NCBI GenBank assembly: GCA_041862375.1
Contig: JBGVTE010000027.1
Coordinates: 1-64,000 of the forward strand
From: WVZL01 sp041862375
Lineage (GTDB): Bacteria; Acidobacteriota; Aminicenantia; Aminicenantales; Aminicenantaceae
Direction: 5' to 3'
Length of the DNA: 64,000 nucleotides
This document shows positions 36,875 to 45,052 of this stretch, piece after piece. The notes below the pieces were generated by a model. The model was not told the origin of the DNA. It made no database searches and worked only from the letters and a program-made list of their open reading frames with translations. The position numbers were made by a program, and so were the translations under genes. The stretch's first letter is position 1, and each line of letters starts with the position of its first letter.

Positions 36875-37662
36875 TTCTCTTCTCCTTTGATTTTACCTAA
36901 AAAATCAGCTATTCCTGTGCCGCTGAAATTGGCCATTTTCTTCTTTATATATTCACTATCAAATCCTTTTTCTTGTAAGAGACTAAATTCAGAAGTGAGG
37001 TTGGCGTTTTCAACTGGTCCCCAGCAGCCAACACAGGGCAGGTTGTGGTTGATACAGATTGATCCACATCCGGCCCTTGTAATCGGACCTAAGCACGGTA
37101 TGTCCTTGTTAAGAAGACAATCATTCTCATTCCATTTGCACTCCACGCAAACAGGGAATCGGTAGAGCTCGGGAGGATTGCCTCTCAGGATTCGGGTGAA
37201 AGTGGATAAAAATTGTTCTTTTCCAATGGGACAACCGGGTAGATAATAATCCACCTTGACGTAAGCATCGATGGGCTTCGATTGGACTGGCTTGGTGTGA
37301 GTCATAGATTTATCCCCATAGACTTCTTTGTAATTCTTTTTCCAATCTTTCTGATCCAGAAAGGCAGATTGAATTCCTCCAAAACAAGCACAGATTCCTA
37401 TTGCCACTACAGTCTTTGCTCTCTTTCTTATGCCCAAGAGCTCTTTGACTTCTTTTTCTGTTGAAACAGTCCCTTCAATAAAGGCAACATCCAGCTCTCC
37501 ATCGATGTTATCGCTCTTTGCCATGAGAAAAGAATGCACGTCAGCAGCTTCGAATATATTTATCAGCTCTTTTTCACAATCGAGGATAAGCAGCGCATCA
37601 CCGGCGCAGCCTGTTAATTCGTAGATTCCAATTTTCAATCTATCTTCGCTTGCTTTTTCCAT
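36871..37662 (-). CDS. hydD: [NiFe]-sulfhydrogenase small subunit
   Basis: This 263-residue HydD-like small subunit (NADH-dehydrogenase 20 kDa-like fold plus C-terminal cluster domain) carries electrons from the NiFe site. The proximal-cluster motif reads TGCAGD: Cys19 is kept, but the second Cys of CxxC is Asp22 (in Pyrococcus HydD the motif is SCYGC). The other proximal ligands, Cys91 in GICACFGG and Cys144 in PGCP, are present, with an additional Cys93. The C-terminal cysteines (172, 175, 182, 190, 199, 203, 210, 213) fit two further [4Fe-4S] clusters. An Asp-ligated proximal cluster is known from actinobacterial-type (group 1h) hydrogenases. The ribosome site is AAGGAGG. Confidence 0.92.
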   Translation of the reverse strand: MEKASEDRLKIGIYELTGCAGDALLILDCEKELINIFEAADVHSFLMAKSDNIDGELDVAFIEGTVSTEKEVKELLGIRKRAKTVVAIGICACFGGIQSAFLDQKDWKKNYKEVYGDKSMTHTKPVQSKPIDAYVKVDYYLPGCPIGKEQFLSTFTRILRGNPPELYRFPVCVECKWNENDCLLNKDIPCLGPITRAGCGSICINHNLPCVGCWGPVENANLTSEFSLLQEKGFDSEYIKKKMANFSGTGIADFLGKIKGEEK

Positions 37663-37672
37663 TGTTTCCTCC

Positions 37673-38533
37673 TTAAATGAGCTCTCTCATGTGGATAACA
37701 TCCCAGTAGGTAAAAACGGGTCCATCAAGGCAGGTGTATATATAGTCAATTGCACAGTGACCACATTTTCCCACTCCACATTTCATCCTTCTCTCAAGCG
37801 TCATCAAGATTTGATCCTTTGGTATGTTTAAATTTAGAAACTCCTTGATTACAAATTTATACATAACAGGCGGGCCGCACACGACCCCATATGTGTTTAC
37901 AGAATCGATATCTTTGAGGAATGGAAAGAGTGTGGTAACAACACCTATGTTTTCTGTCCAGGCACCTGTGTCATCCGCATCAACAGCCAAGTAGCATTCG
38001 AGGTCTTTTCTTTCTTTTAATGCAAAGAATTCATCACAGAAGATCATTTCAGCTGGCCTCTTAGCCCCATGAAGCATTATTACCTTTCGGAAATGGTCGC
38101 GGTTATCAAGGCAATACAGCAAAACAGAACGAAGAGGAGCTACGCCAAGGCCTCCCATGACGATGATAATATCCTTGTGGATCATCTTTTCTATCGGGAA
38201 ACCGTTGCCATAGGGGCCTCTGAACCCGATTAAATCATTTTCTTTCATCCGGAAAAGGGCATTGGTAACAGTTCCAACTTTACGAATGCAGAATTCCAAC
38301 AGGCCTGGCCGTGATGGTGTGGAGGATATAGAGAAGGGAGCTTCGCCAGCGCCTAGAACAGAAATCATAGCGAACTGACCGGGACGATACTTAAAAGAGA
38401 GGGCCTTTTCCATGTCCACAATCCTAACCTGAAAAAATTTGACATCTTCTGTGAGATGATACATACGGACAATTCTTGCAGTCTCAGGGACAAAAGGGTT
38501 GGCTTGCGTTACATTTTTATTTTCTCTGTTCAT
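37673..38533 (-). CDS. hydG: Sulfhydrogenase subunit gamma, FAD/NAD(P)-binding
   Basis: This 286-residue ferredoxin-NADP+ reductase-type subunit has the FAD-binding YRPGQFAM and PFSISSTP (49-73), an NAD(P)-binding GGLGVAPLRSVL segment, and a C-terminal [2Fe-2S] site with Cys252, Cys257, Cys260 and Cys268 (KCGVGKCGHC). In Pyrococcus HydG (PyrK-like) this subunit exchanges hydride with NADP(H). It is translationally coupled to hydB (4-nt overlap) and lies 10 nt before hydD. Not to be confused with the radical-SAM maturase that also bears the name HydG. Confidence 0.92.
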   Translation of the reverse strand: MNRENKNVTQANPFVPETARIVRMYHLTEDVKFFQVRIVDMEKALSFKYRPGQFAMISVLGAGEAPFSISSTPSRPGLLEFCIRKVGTVTNALFRMKENDLIGFRGPYGNGFPIEKMIHKDIIIVMGGLGVAPLRSVLLYCLDNRDHFRKVIMLHGAKRPAEMIFCDEFFALKERKDLECYLAVDADDTGAWTENIGVVTTLFPFLKDIDSVNTYGVVCGPPVMYKFVIKEFLNLNIPKDQILMTLERRMKCGVGKCGHCAIDYIYTCLDGPVFTYWDVIHMRELI

Positions 38534-39588
38534 TTTGTCACCTCTTTATTGAATCTTGCCCAGAATGCTTCCACTTCTTCTCCAAGGAGAGATTTCCCTA
38601 CTGTCTTTGCATTAATATCTACTGGACAGGTAGCAATGCAACGGCCGCATCCAACACAGCTCGGTTTTCCATACTTGGAGACATATGCTTGCAGCTTATG
38701 TGTGTACCAGAGTTTCAGCCTATCGGACCTATTTTCTCTGAAGTTCTCCCCCCCAGCAACTTCTGAATATTCCTCAAATGTACATGAATCCCAGTGGCGG
38801 ATGATTTTGCCATCCTTTCCACCCAAGAACTGCTTATCCATGATGTTGTAGCAGTTGCAGGTTGGGCAGACATTGGTGCAGGAGCCACAAGCTAAACAGG
38901 CATCACCCAGTTTCTCCCAGAGCGGGTCTTTGTATTTAAGCTCTACGAGGTCAGGCAAAGCAGTGAAGTTTATATTCAATGTATATGCTTTATTTCTTTC
39001 TGTCTGCCACTTGATGAAGGTTTGGATGTCTTTGTCTGTTAAGCTTTCATCGAATATCTCTGGCTTAAGGCGAATAAGATCGTCGCCCTGGCTTGAGCCA
39101 ATCCAGACCATAAAGAAATCTTTGAGATCGGTGAAGAAAAGATCGAAGCCTTCTTCTATGATATGGGTATTAGTTGATCTGGCGAAACAGTATTCATCTG
39201 GCCAGCAGGAGAGTCCTAAAATCAAGGTGTTTTTTCTAGCTTCAAGGTAATATGGATCAAGATAAGCTTGGTTGAAGAAATTATCCAAGGTAAGTACGCC
39301 ATGTATATCGCAAGGATGAATACCAAAAAGAATATTTTTTGCAATGTGAGAAAAGTCTTCTTTATAGCCTTTATCAGAAACACTAAACATGCTGAAATAG
39401 GGAGAGAGAAATATCTTTCGAGGAGGGATAATAGTTCTGGTGGTGTTCATCTCAATCTGAGCAAAGTCATCAACAATTTTAAAAACGTACTTGTCCCCTT
39501 TCTTAATGGGTGCCCATAGATCAGCCTCCTTAGAAATTATTTCTAAGAAGGAAAAGAAGTTATCCTTTTTTAATTTGATAATCCGCAT
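38530..39588 (-). CDS. hydB: Sulfhydrogenase subunit beta, 4Fe-4S dicluster
   Basis: This 352-residue HydB-like subunit has a C-terminal dicluster ferredoxin domain: Cys231, 234, 237, 241 and Cys311, 314, 317, 321. The N-terminal domain (about 1-220), with GIHPCDIHGVLTLD and a Cys in GLSCWPDEYC, is characteristic of sulfhydrogenase beta subunits and related anaerobic sulfite reductase AsrA. In Pyrococcus this is the subunit tied to sulfur (polysulfide) reduction. It is the first gene of the hydBGDA operon, whose order matches the archaeal operon, and follows a sigma-54 promoter about 90 nt upstream. Confidence 0.92.
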   Translation of the reverse strand: MRIIKLKKDNFFSFLEIISKEADLWAPIKKGDKYVFKIVDDFAQIEMNTTRTIIPPRKIFLSPYFSMFSVSDKGYKEDFSHIAKNILFGIHPCDIHGVLTLDNFFNQAYLDPYYLEARKNTLILGLSCWPDEYCFARSTNTHIIEEGFDLFFTDLKDFFMVWIGSSQGDDLIRLKPEIFDESLTDKDIQTFIKWQTERNKAYTLNINFTALPDLVELKYKDPLWEKLGDACLACGSCTNVCPTCNCYNIMDKQFLGGKDGKIIRHWDSCTFEEYSEVAGGENFRENRSDRLKLWYTHKLQAYVSKYGKPSCVGCGRCIATCPVDINAKTVGKSLLGEEVEAFWARFNKEVTK

Positions 39589-39678
39589 TTTTTTATCCTC
39601 TTTTATTATTTAAACATATAATTTTTTTTAATCTCATTTGACCTTCTACACTAAAAGACTTCATTTATAAAAATAACA

Positions 39679-39694
39679 AGCAAATAACATGCCT
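39679..39694 (-). promoter_or_regulatory. Sigma-54 (-24/-12) promoter of the hydBGDA operon
   Basis: On the minus strand the sequence is AGGCATGTTATTTGCT. Against TGGCAC-N5-TTGCA it keeps the essential GG and GC at exact spacing and the TTGC -12 block, with mismatches at the first and sixth positions of the -24 block. It lies about 90 nt before hydB. It is weaker than the Hdr operon's site, but the matching upstream palindrome raises confidence. Confidence 0.65.
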
Positions 39695-39808
39695 AATTCC
39701 AGCTTGTGAAGTAAAATTATTATTTTTATGTAAGTTATTGAATCAAAAAGAATAAGAATATATTCCGCTTTATGAGTCATATTTGAGAAAGAAGATTAGC
39801 AGCATACC

Positions 39809-39825
39809 TGGGGTATTTTTCCTCA
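39809..39825. promoter_or_regulatory. Putative enhancer (activator-binding palindrome) of the hydBGDA operon
   Basis: TGGGGTATTTTTCCTCA differs from the Hdr-operon palindrome (34000-34016) at only 2 of 17 positions and is followed by a similar CATTCA-TGTTC extension. Its centre is about 124 nt upstream of the GG of the sigma-54 site at 39679-39694. A TGAGAAAG octamer also precedes both palindromes by 22-25 nt (33978-33985 and 39784-39791). The rest of 39589-40042 shows nothing I recognise. Confidence 0.62.
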
Positions 39826-40042
39826 TTCACTGTTCAATTATGACATATATCTTGAGTAAGTCAGCGGAACAGTAAACGAGTAACTCAGTGACACTGCTGT
39901 CCTGCATTATTTAATTGTTCCCAATTAAAGTAATTAAGTCGTGGTTAAAGGGGAAATTTAAAAAAGAGAAGGAAGCTATTTTATTTACTAAATAACAGAA
40001 TCAGTATAAACCGATATTATTATTTATCGAGCTAATGAGTCA

Positions 40043-41395
40043 TTAAATTTTGTATTTTTTAATTTTTGCCCAAAGGGTTTTACGATCTATGCCTAAAATT
40101 CTTGCTGTCTTGCTCTTGTTTCCACCCTGAGATTGAAGAACATTTTGAATGTACTGCTTTTCAATAACTTCTAAACTTTCAAACCTTTCTCCTGAGGGAT
40201 TCAAGAAGGAAGAGCTGGCGCTTATTCCATGGTACATCAGGTCATCTAGTTCTATATCATTCCCCTTTGTAAGCACAACTGCTCTCTCTATTGTATTTTC
40301 CAGTTCCCTTATGTTTCCAGGCCAATCATATTCCATAAGTGCTTTGATAACTTCAGGAGATACAGTGTTGATATTTCTTTTGGCTCTCTTGTTGTATTTT
40401 CTCAGAAAATGTTCGACAAGGAGAGGAATGTCCTCTTTTCTCTCCCTCAAGGGAGGAAGATGGAGGGGAACCACACTCAGCCTGTAAAAGAGGTCTTCCC
40501 TAAATTTTCCTTTCCTGACGGTATCAGCCAGGTTTTCATTTGTAGCAGCGATTATACGCACATGCACTTTAATAGGCTTAGAACTTCCAATTCGAGTCAC
40601 TTCCCGCTCTTGAATTACTCTTAAGAGTTTTGCCTGGACATTGAGGCTGATGTTGCTTACTTCATCCAGGAATATATCTCCTCCATTGGCCACTTCAAAC
40701 CGACCATGTTTTGTTACATAAGCTCCAGTAAAAGACCCTTTGATATGCCCAAAAAGCTCACTTTCGAAGAGGGTTTCTACAAGAGCTCCGCAGTCTACTA
40801 CAACAAAGGGCCCATCTTTTCTGGGGCTATGTTTGTGAATTTCGCGAGCTAAAAGTTCTTTACCTGTTCCACTCTCTCCGGTTATAAGAATAGTGCTTTC
40901 AGTGACACTGACACGCCTTACAATGTCTAATACTTTCTCCATAAGTTTGCTTTTTCCGACTACCATATCAAATTCACTTTTAGCCTCTAATTCTTTTCGA
41001 AGATAGAGATTTTCTAAGAAAACTTTCCGGCCCCTCAAAGCCTTTTTAGTGATGACACGTAGTTCAGCAGGACTGAAAGGTTTGGCTATATAATCAAAGG
41101 CTCCTCTCTTCATGGCTTCCACTGCCGAGTCTATTGTGGCATATCCGGTGATGATGATAACTGGAGTTTCAGGGCTTTCTACTTTCATTTTACTTAATAT
41201 TTCCATTCCATCTAATCCAGGCAGTTTTAAATCAAGAAGAACAATATGAAAGAATCTAAGTTTAAATAGACGTAAGCCTTCTGAGCCATCTTTAACTGTT
41301 TTGACCGTGTATCCTTCTTTTTTTAAGACCTGAGTGCACGAATCGAGGATAACTTCGTCATCATCAATGATTAATATGCTGGGTTTTTCATTCAT
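40043..41395 (-). CDS. NtrC-family sigma-54-dependent response regulator
   Basis: This 450-residue protein has a receiver domain (Asp in VLLDLKLPG near residue 55), an AAA+ domain with Walker A GESGTGKE, the sigma-54 contact loop GSFTGA (a GAFTGA variant) and Walker B FLDEV, and a C-terminal Fis-type HTH (GGNKSKTARILGIDRKTLWAKIKKY). Phosphorylation by its partner kinase should let it remodel sigma-54 RNA polymerase at -24/-12 promoters. Its start overlaps the kinase gene by 8 nt. The two sigma-54 promoters with shared palindromes in front of the Hdr and hydrogenase operons are its probable targets. Confidence 0.95.
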   Translation of the reverse strand: MNEKPSILIIDDDEVILDSCTQVLKKEGYTVKTVKDGSEGLRLFKLRFFHIVLLDLKLPGLDGMEILSKMKVESPETPVIIITGYATIDSAVEAMKRGAFDYIAKPFSPAELRVITKKALRGRKVFLENLYLRKELEAKSEFDMVVGKSKLMEKVLDIVRRVSVTESTILITGESGTGKELLAREIHKHSPRKDGPFVVVDCGALVETLFESELFGHIKGSFTGAYVTKHGRFEVANGGDIFLDEVSNISLNVQAKLLRVIQEREVTRIGSSKPIKVHVRIIAATNENLADTVRKGKFREDLFYRLSVVPLHLPPLRERKEDIPLLVEHFLRKYNKRAKRNINTVSPEVIKALMEYDWPGNIRELENTIERAVVLTKGNDIELDDLMYHGISASSSFLNPSGERFESLEVIEKQYIQNVLQSQGGNKSKTARILGIDRKTLWAKIKKYKI

Positions 41396-43373
41396 CCTTA
41401 ATTCTTCTTTTTAGAGGAAGCTTAACGGTAAAAGTTGACCCCTTTCCAACCTGACTTTGAACTTTTATTGTTCCATGATGTTTTTGAATAATGCTGTAGC
41501 TAATAGCAAGGCCTAATCCTGTCCCTTTACCGACTTCTTTAGTTGAGAAAAAGGGCTCAAAGAGTCTTTTTTTATTTTCTTCTTTTATACCGTGGCCGGT
41601 GTCGGAAAAATCTATGTTTATATATTCTCCATCGCCGTCTAAAGATGTCTTGAGTGTGAGAATTCCACTCCCGTCCATGGCTTCTGCAGCATTCAAGATA
41701 ATATTTATGAAGACCTGTTGTAATTGAGAGCTGTCTGCAACTATCCGGGGAATCGAAGGGGAATAGCTCTTTTTAATACGGATATTTTGAAAAAGGGCCT
41801 GGCGTTCCATTATGGATAGAGATTTTTCTACAATTTCGTTAATATCTGCTAAAATCATTTCAGGCTCTTTGGGACGAGCAAATTCAAGAAGACCTTTAAC
41901 AATATCTTTACAGCGGGTGGTCTCTTTAACTATTTTTCGTAGGTTCTCGTAGATAGGGCTTTTTTTATTCATATCTTCAAGAAGAAGGTGACTGTAGATG
42001 AGAATTCCTCCCAAAGGATTATTTATTTCGTGGGCAATTCCTGCTGCTAATTTTCCTAGTGAGGCCAATTTTTCCGATTGGATGAGGTGAGCTTGCATTT
42101 CTGTTAATTCCTTTGTTCGTTCTTCAACTTTTTTTTCCAAAGTCTTTCCCCACTCGATAAGTTTTTCATTAGCTACTGTCAAATCTTCTGTCATTCGATT
42201 AAATGAATTGGCTAAGTACCCGATTTCATCTTTAGACTTTACCTCTACCCTATGAGATAAATCTCCTTTTGCTATCTTTCGAGTTGCCAAAACCATATTC
42301 TGAAGGGGATTAATAATCCTTGTTGTGGAAAAATAGAGGATTACGAGTAATAAAACAACACAAAGGGAGGCAATAATGATGAAAGTACGCATGACTCTAT
42401 TAGTAGTATCAATGTAAGGTTTTTCCAGCATCCCTACATAGAGGATACCGATAATTTTCCCCTCTATGTTTTTTATAGGCTCGTAGGCAGTAATGTACCA
42501 GTAGTTAACAACAAACGCTCTATCAATCCAGGGTTTTCCTTCAATAAGTACAGCGCTGTTAACTTCTTTTGAAACGCGCGTAGCAATCGCTCTCTCTCCT
42601 CTTTCGTTCGACACATTGGTTGAGATGCGCAAATCATGCTGAAAAATTGTAGCTGTTCCAATATCTCGTCCTTTATACTTTTCTTCCTTGTATACAATTT
42701 CTTTTACCCGGTCGACAATTTCATAGTTGCGATTGAGCAGTATTCCTCCATAGAGAATCCCGATGAGATTATTGTTTTCATCAACAACAGAAGAAGCTGC
42801 TTTTAACAGAAGACCACTTGTTTCTTTCTTTTCAGGCCTTGGAGCTGCTTTTGGTGTTTCGATAAATTCCATGTAAGCCTGCTTAACCAGATCTTCTCCC
42901 TCTTTGAGGAGTTCTTCTTTTGGAATAATCTGAGGATAGGCAAGGCTGCCTCTCTTAAGCGCCCTTTTTATCATTTCATCTTGAGATTGGTCATCTCCTA
43001 CTTCTTCGGGATTTCTAGTTCTTATTATCACCTCTCCTCTTTTATCTGTTAAAGTCAGTATATCGAGCCCATAATCCTCTCTTACCCGGTTGAGATATCT
43101 AAATAGAATATCTTTTTGATCATTATGAATAGCCTCATGGAGACTTTCTCTTGCGGCAGTTAGACTTACAATTTCCTTTATATCGTTTAATTTTTCGTTG
43201 AAAACCATCCAGGCAGCAGCTAGATCATGTCTTACCTTTGCCTGAGCTTGAGAGATGATGGTATTCTTAACCAATCTCGAACCGAAACTTAAGGATAATA
43301 AACCTCCGATAATAATTACGATAAGAAAACTGAGGATAAGCTTTGTTCTTAGAGATAAAGGAGAAAGTTTCAT
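41388..43373 (-). CDS. Cache-domain sensor histidine kinase
   Basis: This 661-residue membrane kinase has two transmembrane helices (about 11-31 and 325-350) flanking a large periplasmic Cache-type sensor (about 35-320), then HAMP, a coiled coil, HisKA (HEINNPLGG) and HATPase (NIILNAAEAMDG, DTGHGI, GTGLGLAISYSII). The sensor resembles the Cache_3-Cache_2 arrangement, which binds small metabolites. It is the first gene of a two-gene operon with the NtrC-type regulator and is the obvious sensor for the redox regulon. The ligand is unknown; an organic acid or sulfur compound would fit the family. Confidence 0.93.
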   Translation of the reverse strand: MKLSPLSLRTKLILSFLIVIIIGGLLSLSFGSRLVKNTIISQAQAKVRHDLAAAWMVFNEKLNDIKEIVSLTAARESLHEAIHNDQKDILFRYLNRVREDYGLDILTLTDKRGEVIIRTRNPEEVGDDQSQDEMIKRALKRGSLAYPQIIPKEELLKEGEDLVKQAYMEFIETPKAAPRPEKKETSGLLLKAASSVVDENNNLIGILYGGILLNRNYEIVDRVKEIVYKEEKYKGRDIGTATIFQHDLRISTNVSNERGERAIATRVSKEVNSAVLIEGKPWIDRAFVVNYWYITAYEPIKNIEGKIIGILYVGMLEKPYIDTTNRVMRTFIIIASLCVVLLLVILYFSTTRIINPLQNMVLATRKIAKGDLSHRVEVKSKDEIGYLANSFNRMTEDLTVANEKLIEWGKTLEKKVEERTKELTEMQAHLIQSEKLASLGKLAAGIAHEINNPLGGILIYSHLLLEDMNKKSPIYENLRKIVKETTRCKDIVKGLLEFARPKEPEMILADINEIVEKSLSIMERQALFQNIRIKKSYSPSIPRIVADSSQLQQVFINIILNAAEAMDGSGILTLKTSLDGDGEYINIDFSDTGHGIKEENKKRLFEPFFSTKEVGKGTGLGLAISYSIIQKHHGTIKVQSQVGKGSTFTVKLPLKRRIKDE

Positions 43374-43644
43374 GCTAATTGTTGATGTACTATTGAGAAG
43401 GATTTTTATCCTATTTTAAACATAATTATACAATAATTAAAAAAACAAGTACAAATTAAAATTGTAAGCATCTTTTTTTTCGTGATATAAGGTAGTCTTT
43501 ATGAATAGCTTCGCTCCCATTAAAATTCTTCGTGCAAATACAACCCGAGAATTATTATGCCCCTCAAGATTCTTTTCTCTTGTTGCTTAACAAGTATTGT
43601 GCCCCAGAAATTTATGTGTTACTTTTGATGGTGAGGTAATCGCT

Positions 43645-45039
43645 ATGAAAATCGGAAATATCCTAAGAACTGGCCTGGTGAACAGCCTGTTTCAAATTGG
43701 ATTTCTGATAGTAATGTTTGCTGTCGGACATACGACCGCATTAGAATTCAGTCCAAGTTTGAGATTTATAATTCTCACCTTAATAATTCTCGTACCTAGC
43801 ATTATTTGGGCTCTGTTTTTTTATCTCCAGGACAGATACGAACCTGAACCGGTCTCTTACATACTAGCCTCATTTACCGCTGGTATGGCAGCAGCGAGCC
43901 TTGGGGCTATCCCACTCTACCAGATAATTTTTCGTGTTAAAGAATGGATATATGCCTCTACACCTCTATTCATACTCGGATCATTTTTTATTAAAGCCTC
44001 TGTGGCAAGTATATTATTATATGCAGTACTTCGTTATGGATTTTACCCTCTAAAAGAATTCGACAGTCCTCCTGATGGTATGGTATATGGGGCAATTGTG
44101 GGAACCGGATTTGCCTTTGTAAACAGTCTACATTATCTATGGCTACATCCCTCCTTTACTATCTTCACTATTGCCTTCACTGCTTCAGTTAACATACTAG
44201 TCTACTCTGCTGTTGGTTCCTTGATCGGTTATACGCTTGGAAATTCCAAATTTCGGAGAAAAAACATCGATTTCTCTTCATTCTGCGCAGTGAGTGTTGG
44301 ACTACTTTCTCTTGGAGTCTATCACATTTTAAGCGAATTTGTTTTCGTCTCAGGAATTCACCATGCCTTCTGGCTCTGTTTCATCCTGACGCTAATCTAT
44401 TCCTTCATAATACTTGGCTTTTGTTACTTGAAAATTCAGAAAATCACAAAGAAATACATCTCCGTAGAAATACAGCCTGCCCCAAAGTTTGATTTCCTCA
44501 CAACTCTATTCATCGTCATCCTACTGTGTGTTTCAGGAGTTATTTCCCACCAAGGTTTACTCGGCAAAAAATTCATCAGCACAGAACAAGGCTTTTCATT
44601 CCGCTATCCTCACTCTCTATCTCCATTCTCTCTTGAGAGAATTTCGCAGCCTTTGATTGCAATTAACAACATGTTTAAAATACTCTTCTCTGGAGAAAAC
44701 AGCTCTCCACCATACACTTTTTCAGCCAAAGTCGAAAAAAGAGATGATTATGAGAAAGGCCTGGATCCTCTTCGTCATGTTGAATCCAGGCAGACTGAGA
44801 GTTTTTTAGTAGAAGATATAACAGTAGGTGAAAAAAGAGGAAAAAGAATAGTATACAGTTATTTACAGAGAGAGTTTGATTTTAAAAGCGGATTTCCCAA
44901 GCTTATCAAAATATTTACCGATATCATCCCTGTAGGAACACATGTTATTATCTTCACTTATAAAGCTGAGTCTTCACACTTTGAGGCTGGATTAAAGCAG
45001 TACAATAAAATACTGACGAGCCTGAGATGGAAAGATTAA
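43645..45039 (+). CDS. PrsW-like membrane protein lacking the protease residues
   Basis: This is a 464-residue protein. The N-terminal 240 residues form about eight membrane helices with PrsW landmarks: YLQDRYEPEPVSYI, KEFDSPPDGMVYGAIVGTGFAFVNSLHYL and AVGSLIGYTLG. In active PrsW proteases the helix before the second landmark carries an EExxK glutamate pair and the following segment reads AxxEN; here those places hold KASVASILL and FVNSL, and the expected His of the last landmark is Tyr. It is therefore probably a non-peptidase member. The C-terminal domain (about 300-464) is extracytoplasmic. The ATG at 43645 (GGTGAGG upstream) is preferred to a TTG 48 nt earlier. The trypsin-like protease gene follows after 13 nt. 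Confidence 0.8.
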   Translation: MKIGNILRTGLVNSLFQIGFLIVMFAVGHTTALEFSPSLRFIILTLIILVPSIIWALFFYLQDRYEPEPVSYILASFTAGMAAASLGAIPLYQIIFRVKEWIYASTPLFILGSFFIKASVASILLYAVLRYGFYPLKEFDSPPDGMVYGAIVGTGFAFVNSLHYLWLHPSFTIFTIAFTASVNILVYSAVGSLIGYTLGNSKFRRKNIDFSSFCAVSVGLLSLGVYHILSEFVFVSGIHHAFWLCFILTLIYSFIILGFCYLKIQKITKKYISVEIQPAPKFDFLTTLFIVILLCVSGVISHQGLLGKKFISTEQGFSFRYPHSLSPFSLERISQPLIAINNMFKILFSGENSSPPYTFSAKVEKRDDYEKGLDPLRHVESRQTESFLVEDITVGEKRGKRIVYSYLQREFDFKSGFPKLIKIFTDIIPVGTHVIIFTYKAESSHFEAGLKQYNKILTSLRWKD

Positions 45040-45052
45040 AAGTGAGAATGGG

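Noticed and set aside
26942..43373. Methanogen-type MvhAGD-HdrABC complex
   Set aside because: No MvhD, and the hydrogenase genes match HydBGDA with their own NAD(P)-binding subunit; physical association with Hdr is not shown by the sequence.
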